A stretch of 6,099 bases of DNA from DAMCAP01 sp964369265 (GCA_964369265.1 CAYJEV010000100.1:1-6099), one strand, 5' to 3'; positions 1 to 5,385 are shown, counted from the stretch's first letter. The notes: generated by a model from the sequence alone, not told the origin. Numbers and translations are program-made.

Positions 1-34
1 AAAGTTTAGTGTGAAACTTCTTAGTCATTAGTCT
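1..34 (-). repeat. Post-stop repeat, copy 1 (cut by the window edge)
   Basis: Minus-strand AGACTAATGACTAAG begins 8 nt after the HD-GYP stop codon and runs to the window edge. It matches the start of copy 3 at about 27 of 34 positions by hand alignment, and copy 2 over AGACTAATGACTAA. Confidence 0.65.
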
Positions 35-42
35 AAGTAGGT

Positions 43-1476
43 TTAGTTCCAAACTTCGCTTTCTTTATAAAGGGCGAGGATTTCTTTGTCGAGCTTGCCT
101 TCCTCTGCCATCGCTTCAAGTGTGTTAAACACTCTATCAATTGGCATTCCAGTTTTATATGGCCTATCCTTTGCAGCCAACCCATCAAAAATATCAAGTA
201 TAGTCAGCAAACGTGCCTCTTTGTCTAAGCTGTCAGCCGTTAGCTTGTTTGGATATCCTGTGCCGTTTAAAAATTCATGGTGTGTAACTGCCCAATGCGG
301 TATAAGTGCATAGGCACCCTTGAATTTCATCTCGCTTAATATCTCGCCAGTCATGCTAACATGCTCCTGCATTATAGCCCTTTCCTCGCTTGTCAGCGTT
401 CCAGAAATTATGCTTAAGTCTTTTACTTCGTCACTAGTTAGCCAGTTTTCAGCCTTGCCATCCCTATTTATATAGGTTTTGTTTGCAATTTCAGTTATCC
501 TCTCAATATGAGAGCTTCCAAAATAAGAGGCTCTGTTTATTTCAGTTATAAACTCCCTAGCCTCCTCAATTTCTCTTAGCTCATTTTCGCAGTTTTTATT
601 TTCCCTAACTGCTTTAAGCTCAGTTAAAAGAGAGATTATATCAAGCCTTGCCATTATTCTCTCATGTTTATGCGCAAGCCTTGAAGACTTGTTCATAACA
701 GCGAGGGGAGTTATTAGCTTTCCGATATCATGAAGCCATATGCTCATTATAAACATTCGCTTTTTTTCGTCTGTAAAGCTCCAATCAAGTTCTTTATTAT
801 TTAGCCAATCAATGAACTTTTCTGCATATTTAACCATGTTTGATGTGTGAGTTACATTATAAGGTGTTCTTAAATGAACAGCTGTCGACATCGTTTTAAC
901 CATAGACTCAATAAGCTCTTTAATCTCAACTAAATAGTTCATATTAGTCAAGCAGACTGCTGCTTGTGAAGCGAGGGCAAGCAGAATAATCTCGCCTTCT
1001 TCTTCAAATGGGATAATATTATTATTTTCGTCTTTTGCGTTAATTAACTGCATTACTCCAATAATTTCGCCCTTGTTATTCTCCATTGGCACAACCATCA
1101 TAGATGTTGTACGATAGCCAATGATTGAATCATATTTTATAGGCCCGCAGAAGTCAAACAAATCGCTTTTATATACATCAGCTATATTTATAAGCTTATT
1201 TTCAAGAACAGAATAAGCGCAAACATTAGATCGCTCAAGCCAAACAGGAGGAAGATCGATTTTTTCATTTGCTCCGCCTTGCTTTATCCCCAAAGAGCGA
1301 GTTATCATAACTTTAAATTCTAGTTTGTCATTGTTTAGTATATAAAGAGTTCCGCCATCGCAGTTTGTTATAGACATTGCATCGGTGAGGATTTTTTCAA
1401 GCAACACATCGCCATTCTTTTCGGCAGCCATTGAAATGCTAATGTTGAGCAGTTGCTCTATATTTATATTGATCAT
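43..1476 (-). CDS. GAF domain plus HD-GYP domain phosphohydrolase (likely cyclic-di-nucleotide phosphodiesterase)
   Basis: A 477-residue soluble protein with no signal peptide or membrane segment. Residues about 1-180 look like a GAF sensor domain (CDGGTLYI near 39-46, MMVVPMENNKGEIIGVMQLINA near 126-147). Residues about 190-475 form an HD-GYP domain: H210, H249-D250 in HDIGK, H372, the signature HHEFLNGTGYP at 399-409, and DIFDGLAAKDRPY at 428-440. HD-GYP proteins usually hydrolyse cyclic di-GMP with a two- or three-metal centre; that activity is inferred here. About 95 residues, rich in charged helix, separate HDIGK from the next conserved histidine, much longer than in the minimal domain. 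The ATG at 1476 overlaps the upstream stop (ATGA) and has a GGGAGGGAG purine run before it, so the two genes are probably co-translated. The GAF ligand is unknown. Confidence 0.93.
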   Translation of the reverse strand: MININIEQLLNISISMAAEKNGDVLLEKILTDAMSITNCDGGTLYILNNDKLEFKVMITRSLGIKQGGANEKIDLPPVWLERSNVCAYSVLENKLINIADVYKSDLFDFCGPIKYDSIIGYRTTSMMVVPMENNKGEIIGVMQLINAKDENNNIIPFEEEGEIILLALASQAAVCLTNMNYLVEIKELIESMVKTMSTAVHLRTPYNVTHTSNMVKYAEKFIDWLNNKELDWSFTDEKKRMFIMSIWLHDIGKLITPLAVMNKSSRLAHKHERIMARLDIISLLTELKAVRENKNCENELREIEEAREFITEINRASYFGSSHIERITEIANKTYINRDGKAENWLTSDEVKDLSIISGTLTSEERAIMQEHVSMTGEILSEMKFKGAYALIPHWAVTHHEFLNGTGYPNKLTADSLDKEARLLTILDIFDGLAAKDRPYKTGMPIDRVFNTLEAMAEEGKLDKEILALYKESEVWN

Positions 1477-2270
1477 AGCGATACTCTCCCTCCCTTTCTA
1501 GCAAATCTCACATTCTTACTATCGACACTTCGTTCGGCTTTTATTAGCTCTATATCGGTTCGGTTTGGATCGTGGTGAAAAATATAAAGCTCTTTAACTT
1601 TAGCCTCTCCTGCAAGCGACACTGCTTGCTCCCAACAAGAATGACCAAAGCCTTTTTTAAATGGCAATTCTAAAGCAGAATACTGCCCATCACATATAAG
1701 CAAATCAGCATTCTCACTAAACTTTAAAAGCCTATCTTTAGAGAGGTCATCTATTTCATAATCTGTTGCATAAACAAGGCTTTTGCCTTGGCATTCTAGC
1801 TTATAGACTAAAGCTTCGTTAGGATGGCAACCCTCAGCTATCATAACTTTAACATCATCAATAAAAAAGTCTTCTTCTATATCAATATACTCTATCTCAG
1901 CCTTAAAAGAACTTGTTGAAACAGGCCAAAGAGGAGGGGTCATCATTTTGTCTATCTGCTCTCTTATAGTTAGCCCTTCGTATTTTTTTCCATAAACCTT
2001 CATTTTAAAATTGCTATCGTATAGTAGCTTATTTGATAATAAACCAATAATATGATCAATATGTGTGTGTGATATAAGCAGATGGAGGTTATTTATGTTT
2101 GGAATAAGCTCTTTAAGCTGATTAAATCCAGTGCCTGCATCTAAAACAATTGTTGTATCATTCTGCCTTACTAAAACAGAGGAAGTCGCTCCGCCAAACT
2201 CCTTATATTCATCTCCTTCAACAGCAATGCTCCCTCGCACACCAAGAAAGCTTATATTAAAAATACTCAT
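1473..2270 (-). CDS. Metallo-beta-lactamase-fold metal-dependent hydrolase (phosphodiesterase-like)
   Basis: A 265-residue cytoplasmic protein. It starts with the strand pattern FLGVRGSIA, then GGATSSVLV and DAGTGFNQL near 27-52. The metal-binding motif HTHIDH is at 68-73, with further likely ligands H149 (GCHPNE), D170 (ATDYE) and H232 (FHHDP); GFGHSCWEQA near 207-216 holds another conserved-looking histidine. This layout fits the RNase Z/cyclic-nucleotide phosphodiesterase-like branch (Lactamase_B_2) rather than beta-lactamases proper. The substrate cannot be read from sequence. I chose the ATG at 2270 because AGGAG lies 10 nt upstream and the conserved fold begins at once; a TTG 90 bp further up would place the promoter inside the gene. 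Its stop overlaps the HD-GYP start, suggesting linked function in nucleotide signalling (inference). Confidence 0.92.
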   Translation of the reverse strand: MSIFNISFLGVRGSIAVEGDEYKEFGGATSSVLVRQNDTTIVLDAGTGFNQLKELIPNINNLHLLISHTHIDHIIGLLSNKLLYDSNFKMKVYGKKYEGLTIREQIDKMMTPPLWPVSTSSFKAEIEYIDIEEDFFIDDVKVMIAEGCHPNEALVYKLECQGKSLVYATDYEIDDLSKDRLLKFSENADLLICDGQYSALELPFKKGFGHSCWEQAVSLAGEAKVKELYIFHHDPNRTDIELIKAERSVDSKNVRFARKGGRVSL

Positions 2271-2280
2271 AAAACAAATT

Positions 2281-2285
2281 CTCCT
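2281..2285 (-). promoter_or_regulatory. Ribosome binding site deciding the MBL gene start
   Basis: AGGAG on the minus strand, 10 nt before the ATG at 2270. It supports the 265-residue form over a 295-residue reading from a TTG at 2360, which would need an mRNA beginning upstream of the recognised promoter. Confidence 0.75.
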
Positions 2286-2309
2286 AAGCTTTTTATTACA
2301 TACACAGTC

Positions 2310-2338
2310 ATTATACAACAAATAAGGACAATTTGCAA
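2310..2338 (-). promoter_or_regulatory. Promoter of the MBL/HD-GYP operon
   Basis: On the minus strand TTGCAA (2333-2338) and a perfect TATAAT (2310-2315) are separated by 17 bp. Transcription would begin near 2303, leaving a leader of roughly 33 nt before the ATG at 2270. Confidence 0.75.
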
Positions 2339-2360
2339 ACCATACTTTAATGCAAAGCAA

Positions 2361-2389
2361 CGCATTAACTACTACACTAAGTTAATGCG
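2361..2389. repeat. 9-bp inverted repeat upstream of the MBL/HD-GYP promoter
   Basis: CGCATTAAC and GTTAATGCG are perfect complements around an 11-nt spacer. No T-run follows closely on either strand, so it is not a typical terminator. Its place about 23 bp upstream of the -35 box suits a regulator-binding site; that role is inference. Confidence 0.6.
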
Positions 2390-2503
2390 TAAGAGGACTG
2401 TTTTATTGCAATAAACAACTTAAAATATTATTTGAATTTTGTACAATCGGTAATTTTGGTGAACAGACAACCACAAGGGCTTGCGTGCCGTTGTTGCAAA
2501 TTC

Positions 2504-2529
2504 GTGCGGCGGTGCGTCGAGCGCCGCAC
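2504..2529. repeat. GC-rich inverted repeat
   Basis: GTGCGGCG (2504-2511) and CGCCGCAC (2522-2529) are perfect 8-bp arms around a 10-nt loop, which itself contains a competing GGTGCG/CGC pairing. The very high GC stands out against the AT-rich surroundings. Confidence 0.7.
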
Positions 2530-2555
2530 CCTACTATTTTTGGGGCATCAATTTT

Positions 2556-2608
2556 TGGTGTGAAAATGACATCGCAAGACCATATACCCCCACCAAACAG
2601 CGACTAAC
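2556..2608. repeat. Diverged direct repeat, copy A
   Basis: This stretch aligns with 2811-2864 with a few substitutions and single-base gaps. Shared blocks include AATGACAT, ACCATAT and AAACAGCGAC, ending in TAAC. The 13-mer AATGACATCGCAA at 2565-2577 recurs exactly at 2876-2888. Confidence 0.65.
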
Positions 2609-2650
2609 AAAAGCTGGCTTACGTTGTTTCGGTTTCATCTAAACTCCAGT

Positions 2651-2720
2651 CATTTTGTCTGTATTTTTCGTGAAGGCAGTTGGGCGGCTAACCAAAGTAG
2701 TATCGAAAAATACCAAAATG
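2651..2720. repeat. 70-bp imperfect palindrome
   Basis: Left arm CATTTTG, a 3-nt bulge TCT, then GTATTTTTCG (2651-2670). Right arm CGAAAAATAC then CAAAATG (2704-2720). This gives 17 complementary base pairs with one bulge around a 33-nt loop. The size and form are those of a small miniature element or a large RNA hairpin. Confidence 0.75.
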
Positions 2721-2758
2721 CACCAAACTACCTGTCCCCACCCTCTCGTTGATTTTTG

Positions 2759-2784
2759 GTACTTTTGTTCAATGACAAAAGTAC
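2759..2784. repeat. 10-bp perfect hairpin
   Basis: GTACTTTTGT and ACAAAAGTAC are perfect complements around a 6-nt loop (TCAATG). No T-run follows on either strand, so it is better read as a repeat element than as a terminator. Confidence 0.75.
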
Positions 2785-2810
2785 GAACACAACAAACTAG
2801 ATGATAAATA

Positions 2811-2864
2811 TGTTGTGGAAATGACATATCTAAACCATATGCCTCCACAAACAGCGACCTTAAC
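2811..2864. repeat. Diverged direct repeat, copy B
   Basis: Second copy of the repeat at 2556-2608, same orientation, about 255 bp away. A third, partial copy of the AATGACATCGCAA core follows directly at 2876-2888. Confidence 0.65.
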
Positions 2865-2896
2865 GCAAAACCATAAATGACATCGCAAATTGTAGC

Positions 2897-2913
2897 GGCG
2901 ACTATTAGTCGCC
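2897..2913. repeat. 7-bp GC-rich hairpin
   Basis: GGCGACT and AGTCGCC flank a 3-nt ATT loop. On the plus strand it is followed by ATTTTAGTTTTT, so a weak plus-strand terminator is possible, but no gene on that strand ends here. A repetitive-palindrome unit is more likely. Confidence 0.65.
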
Positions 2914-2947
2914 ATTTTAGTTTTTCGCTAATCTTCTGGTTTTGTTG

Positions 2948-2978
2948 CCATCAAGGGTCCGCTTCGCTTACTTGATGG
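2948..2978. repeat. 8-bp inverted repeat with 15-nt loop
   Basis: CCATCAAG (2948-2955) and CTTGATGG (2971-2978) are perfect complements. The loop carries GCTTCGC, which can form a small inner pairing. Confidence 0.65.
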
Positions 2979-3020
2979 GTGGGTTCGGATAGTGCATTCC
3001 TCTGTTTAGAGGGCTAGTTA

Positions 3021-3099
3021 AGCTTTCACCCTGTCGTCACCCCAGCTTTTGATTGAATTTTTAGGTTTTGCTCCTGTCTTGTTTTTTGATGTGAAAGCT
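3021..3099. repeat. Wide inverted repeat
   Basis: AGCTTTCAC (3021-3029) and GTGAAAGCT (3091-3099) are perfect 9-bp arms 61 nt apart. Complementarity continues outward into TTAA on both sides after a 2-nt bulge. The bounded unit of about 80 bp could be a miniature element. Confidence 0.5.
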
Positions 3100-3119
3100 G
3101 TTAAGTTTTTTAAGTGTTT

Positions 3120-3137
3120 CGCCTTTTGCGAAAGGCG
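3120..3137. repeat. Perfect 7-bp hairpin
   Basis: CGCCTTT, loop TGCG, AAAGGCG. A second small hairpin, AAGGC-TCT-GCCTT, follows at 3141-3153. Neither has an adjacent T-run on the minus strand, where cobalamin operon transcripts would arrive. Confidence 0.65.
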
Positions 3138-3162
3138 ATGAAGGCTCTGCCTTTCAAAACCG

Positions 3163-3249
3163 CAATTTTTTGCAAAAAATTGAGCAAAACTCTTACTCTA
3201 CCTGACGGAACACTACAATTTTAGTTTAAAGCCCTTTAGTCATTAGTCT
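3163..3249 (-). repeat. Post-stop repeat, copy 2
   Basis: Begins inside the TAA of the short CobU-like gene with AGACTAATGACTAA. It continues to an 18-nt block (3197-3214) identical to 6060-6077, then to GTTTTGCTCAATTTTT, which also parallels copy 3. It ends in a perfect 20-bp AT-rich palindrome at 3163-3182 (arms CAATTTTTTG and CAAAAAATTG). Confidence 0.75.
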
Positions 3250-3620
3250 TATATCTCCCCAGCAATCCCCATAAACACTCGATATACTTTATCAGCTTTT
3301 TTTGAAAGCAAATTAAGCACAGCTCCAAGCTCTAAAAGCCATAACCTTTCCTCTTTGTCTATTGGTACAACACCAGAGCTTATCTCATCGGATATGATAA
3401 CAGAATTTTTTAAAAGCTCTAAATTTTCTTCTGCCCATGCTTTTGGAGAAATGCCATTTCTTATTTGAGCAAGAACAAGATTATGGAATTTATAAATTAC
3501 TTTTTTTGAAAGGTCAACTTCTATGCTGTCAGCTTTGCATTCATAAACATCATTAAACTGAAGCTCCTCTCTAACAAACTGAAGCTTCCCTTGATATATC
3601 CCGCCATATACAACTATCAT
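3249..3620 (-). CDS. Short CobU-like protein with degenerate P-loop
   Basis: A 123-residue protein that I read as a shortened relative of CobU (adenosylcobinamide kinase/guanylyltransferase). The N-terminus MIVVYGGIYQGKLQF resembles the CobU P-loop GGxxxGK(S/T), but the final Ser/Thr is Leu. The segment with the guanylylated histidine and the usual central part is missing. The C-terminal half is well kept: IISDEISSGVVPIDKEERLWLLELGAVLNLLSKKADKVYRVFMGI (about 75-119) matches the family pattern SNEvGxGivP...R...G.lN..la..AD.Vy.v..G. The ATG at 3620 overlaps the cobS stop (ATGA) and sits 6 nt from AGGAGG; a longer start at 3641 lacks that support. Last gene of the cobalamin operon. It could be a partner or regulator of the full-length CobU, or a diverged single-function enzyme; its activity is unknown. 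Confidence 0.85.
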   Translation of the reverse strand: MIVVYGGIYQGKLQFVREELQFNDVYECKADSIEVDLSKKVIYKFHNLVLAQIRNGISPKAWAEENLELLKNSVIISDEISSGVVPIDKEERLWLLELGAVLNLLSKKADKVYRVFMGIAGEI

Positions 3621-4357
3621 AACGCTCCTCCTATCAAACAACTAACCTCAACAACTAAAGCAACACAGCCAGCAAGATCCCCTGAAAATCCCTCTAAATT
3701 TCTATAAAGCATAATAGACAATACTATACCGATTATTATCGCAATAGAAATTGGCAGTATATAGCCCAAGACAAAACTGAAATATAAAGCTAGAGCTAGT
3801 GTAAGAACTGGAAGGATTAAATGTATATTTTTGATATGCTCGGTGAAGGTTTTGGCATAGCTGCTTGTGGACATTGAAGGCAAAATCATTGTTGCAATCC
3901 CAGACACAGCCCTAGACACGATAGCAGTAATTATAAGTATCTCAAAATTGCCCTTTGGGTATAGCTCTGAAACAGCTCCATAAAGGAGGAGGAAATATAT
4001 TATCGCTGCTGCAACTGCAAAGCTCCCAACAGTTGAGTCTTTTAGGATTCGTCTGCGTTCGTTTAAATCAGGGCGACGAGATAAAACTGCATCAGCAGTG
4101 TCCATTAAGCCATCCAAATGTATAAAACCTGTTATAATGGGAGTGAAAACAACAATTAGTATAATAAAAATGTTGCTTTGAGGGTTAATTTTAAAAAGAA
4201 GGCCAGCAAAAAGCCACCAAAGCCCCCCTAAAGCTGCTCCTAGTATCGGATAAGTTGGGAGTATGGCAGAGGTGGTTTTTTTATCCCATGTAAAATATGG
4301 CATTGGGATAATGCTAAACATCCCAAAACAAGCTATCAAGCCTTTTATGTAACTCAT
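3617..4357 (-). CDS. cobS: Adenosylcobinamide-GDP ribazoletransferase (cobalamin synthase)
   Basis: A 246-residue polytopic membrane protein, the usual size for CobS. CobS joins adenosyl-GDP-cobinamide to alpha-ribazole or its phosphate, the last assembly step of adenosylcobalamin, at the inner face of the membrane. Hallmarks seen: GFIHLDGLMDTADAVLSRRP (about 77-96) with the acidic residues that bind metal and substrate, RRILKDSTVGSFAV (about 102-115), and a C-terminal GFSGDLAGCVALVVEV (about 223-238). Several hydrophobic segments cover most of the rest (about 36-54, 62-79, 112-130, 138-158, 177-216). The ATG at 4357 is preferred: AGGAGG lies 6 nt upstream, while the adjoining TTG at 4360 would be only 3 nt away. 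It overlaps the end of the CobU-type gene by 44 bp, implying translational coupling. Confidence 0.96.
   Translation of the reverse strand: MSYIKGLIACFGMFSIIPMPYFTWDKKTTSAILPTYPILGAALGGLWWLFAGLLFKINPQSNIFIILIVVFTPIITGFIHLDGLMDTADAVLSRRPDLNERRRILKDSTVGSFAVAAAIIYFLLLYGAVSELYPKGNFEILIITAIVSRAVSGIATMILPSMSTSSYAKTFTEHIKNIHLILPVLTLALALYFSFVLGYILPISIAIIIGIVLSIMLYRNLEGFSGDLAGCVALVVEVSCLIGGAL
3627..3632 (-). promoter_or_regulatory. Ribosome binding site deciding the short CobU-like gene start
   Basis: AGGAGG, 6 nt before the ATG at 3620 and within the last codons of cobS. It supports the 123-residue form with an ATGA overlap. Confidence 0.8.
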
Positions 4358-4889
4358 CAAACTCCTCCTTTCCCTTATGGCAGATTATCCTTCCATAGCA
4401 AACTTCAATCACAACATCAAACTCTTTCGCAGTGAGCAAATCAAGGAGAGAAAGCGATTTTCTATAATGCTCGGTTATTTCATCATATTTAGTTTGAGAA
4501 GAATATATATAATCTGATATGACAACTACATTTTCAAAATAAGAATACAGCTTTAAAAGAGAAGAGGTTAAAACTTCGCTTGCGTTTTGGTTATAATCTC
4601 CTCGCATGAACATTTCATTTCCTAAAAGAGCAGTTAGGCTATCTATTAGCAGGCTGTCTTTAGGATTTAGTTTATTGGTTAGTGTTTCGAGCTGAAAAGG
4701 CAGCTCAATAGTTTCAAAGCTTAGATACTCTCTATCTTTTCGATGCTTAATAATTCTGGTTTCGTCCTCTTTATCGGCTGGCAGCATGGTTGCAATATAA
4801 TAAAGCTTCTCTTTGTTTTGCAGATAGGCTAGCTTTTCTGCAAGCGAGGTCTTTCCATTTTTACAACCGCCTGAAATAAATATCCTCAT
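4314..4889 (-). CDS. cobU: CobU-type adenosylcobinamide kinase / adenosylcobinamide-phosphate guanylyltransferase
   Basis: A 191-residue soluble protein, near the usual CobU length of about 180. CobU phosphorylates adenosylcobinamide and then transfers GMP from GTP, giving the adenosyl-GDP-cobinamide that CobS uses. Seen: P-loop ISGGCKNGKTS at 5-15 (K13, T14), YIATM at 31-35, HRKDRE at 49-54 with H49 as the likely GMP-accepting histidine, and LIDSLTALLGNEMF at 81-94 matching the family DcLTlwltN segment. The part normally reading SNEVGxGIVP is instead SDYIYSSQTKYDEITEHYRKSL (from 125), so the C-terminal half is clearly diverged. The ATG at 4889 follows GGAG by 10 nt; a GTG at 4910 has no ribosome site. 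First gene of the operon. Confidence 0.9.
   Translation of the reverse strand: MRIFISGGCKNGKTSLAEKLAYLQNKEKLYYIATMLPADKEDETRIIKHRKDREYLSFETIELPFQLETLTNKLNPKDSLLIDSLTALLGNEMFMRGDYNQNASEVLTSSLLKLYSYFENVVVISDYIYSSQTKYDEITEHYRKSLSLLDLLTAKEFDVVIEVCYGRIICHKGKEEFDELHKRLDSLFWDV
4364..4369 (-). promoter_or_regulatory. Ribosome binding site deciding the cobS start
   Basis: AGGAGG, 6 nt before the ATG at 4357 and within the end of the CobU coding region. It favours ATG over the directly preceding TTG. Confidence 0.8.
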
Positions 4890-4983
4890 TATAGTAATGC
4901 TCCAATTCACTATTTATTTATCAATCTTTGCTTAAATTTCCAAAATGAACTAGTTTAGAAGCTAAATCTAAATCAATATTAAA

Positions 4984-4992
4984 ATTATAACA
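4984..4992 (-). promoter_or_regulatory. Extended -10 promoter of the cobalamin operon
   Basis: TGTTATAAT on the minus strand is a perfect extended -10 (TGnTATAAT). No good -35 lies at 16-18 bp, which an extended -10 can tolerate. Transcription would begin near 4977, with a leader of about 88 nt. Confidence 0.55.
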
Positions 4993-5047
4993 TTTTTTTA
5001 TATAAATGGAATACTAAAAATAAAAAAATGAAATAATTGTTTTAACA

Positions 5048-5073
5048 GTTTCCACAGTGGAGATGTTGAAAAC
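5048..5073. repeat. Palindrome with TGTTGAAAAC word (weak DnaA-box-like cluster)
   Basis: TCCAC-A-GTGGA (5051-5061) is a perfect odd palindrome, followed at once by TGTTGAAAAC (5064-5073). The 9-mer GTTGAAAAC recurs exactly at 5269-5277, and GTTTTCCAC lies at 5242-5250. The words resemble DnaA boxes (TTATCCACA) but each differs at about two positions. Confidence 0.35.
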
Positions 5074-5212
5074 AAAAAATGAGATTTTACGCAAAGTATA
5101 TATTTTTAACACTGCAACATCACAACAATGAACAAAAGTTCTTAAAAACATATAAAAAGTAACAAGTTTTACTATTTTTAATTGTTAAGGGGGTACATGC
5201 TATTACTACCTT

Positions 5213-5221
5213 TGGTATAAT
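5213..5221 (+). promoter_or_regulatory. Possible second extended -10 promoter
   Basis: TGGTATAAT within the near-palindrome GTATAATTTTATAC (5215-5228). A transcript starting near 5228 would begin just before the inverted repeat at 5237-5282, giving either a longer leader for the NERD-like gene or a short RNA. In so AT-rich a region chance is possible. Confidence 0.35.
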
Positions 5222-5236
5222 TTTATACAAGAATAA

Positions 5237-5282
5237 GGAAAGTTTTCCACTCTTTCAACAATCATGCAGTTGAAAACTTTCC
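5237..5282. repeat. Two overlapping, mutually exclusive inverted repeats
   Basis: GGAAAGTTTTC (5237-5247) and GAAAACTTTCC (5272-5282) form a perfect 11-bp stem with a 24-nt loop. Inside, TTTCAAC (5253-5259) and GTTGAAA (5269-5275) form a 7-bp stem with a 9-nt loop that shares bases with the first. A T6 run follows after a gap of several nt on the plus strand, so terminator function is uncertain. Confidence 0.6.
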
Positions 5283-5323
5283 CATTAACTTTTTTGCAAC
5301 CACTATTTTTTTTTGATTATTTA

Positions 5324-5332
5324 TGTTATAAT
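5324..5332 (+). promoter_or_regulatory. Extended -10 promoter of the NERD-like gene
   Basis: TGTTATAAT, a perfect extended -10, 63 nt before the ATG at 5396. The -35 region is only T-rich. It is the nearest promoter-like sequence to the gene. Confidence 0.6.
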
Positions 5333-5385
5333 TGGTGTACTTATATTTTAAAATAGGGTATAGGTAAAAAATTACAGTTAAATTT

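Larger units (their letters stand above)
2390..3248. other. Gene-free mosaic of palindromic and direct repeats
   Basis: About 860 bp with no believable gene. By eye it is richer in GC than the flanking genes and is densely packed with short inverted repeats, listed separately, plus a diverged direct repeat. The strongest structures are a 70-bp imperfect palindrome at 2651-2720 and hairpins at 2759-2784, 2897-2913 and 3120-3137. It looks like several small non-coding repeat elements accumulated downstream of the cobalamin operon. No tRNA, rRNA or transposase remnant was recognised. Confidence 0.7.

Noticed and set aside
86..313. A 75-codon plus-strand frame opposite the HD-GYP gene
   Set aside because: It lies wholly antisense to a well-supported gene and shows no recognisable protein pattern.
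2131..2325. A 64-codon plus-strand frame opposite the MBL gene start
   Set aside because: Antisense to a conserved coding region and to its promoter; no protein-like features.
2271..2360. A 30-residue N-terminal extension of the MBL protein
   Set aside because: The start would be TTG without a ribosome site, the extra residues are unlike the family, and the promoter TATAAT would lie inside the gene.
2639..2848. A 69-codon minus-strand reading frame in the repeat mosaic
   Set aside because: It begins at GTG, runs across two palindromes and one copy of the direct repeat, and its protein resembles no family I know. It is best explained as an open frame through non-coding repeats.
3163..3182. 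Intrinsic terminator of the cobalamin operon at the 20-bp palindrome
   Set aside because: The stem is almost entirely A-T with a 2-nt centre, which cannot form a stable terminator hairpin of the usual GC-rich type.
2390..3248. CRISPR array or tandem repeat array
   Set aside because: The repeats are of different kinds and irregular spacing; there are no evenly spaced identical units with unique spacers.
5041..5073. Cobalamin riboswitch suggested by CCACTG on the minus strand
   Set aside because: Only this short word matches. The surrounding conserved boxes and GC-rich paired elements of the riboswitch are absent, and the word is part of a local palindrome upstream of the inferred transcription start.
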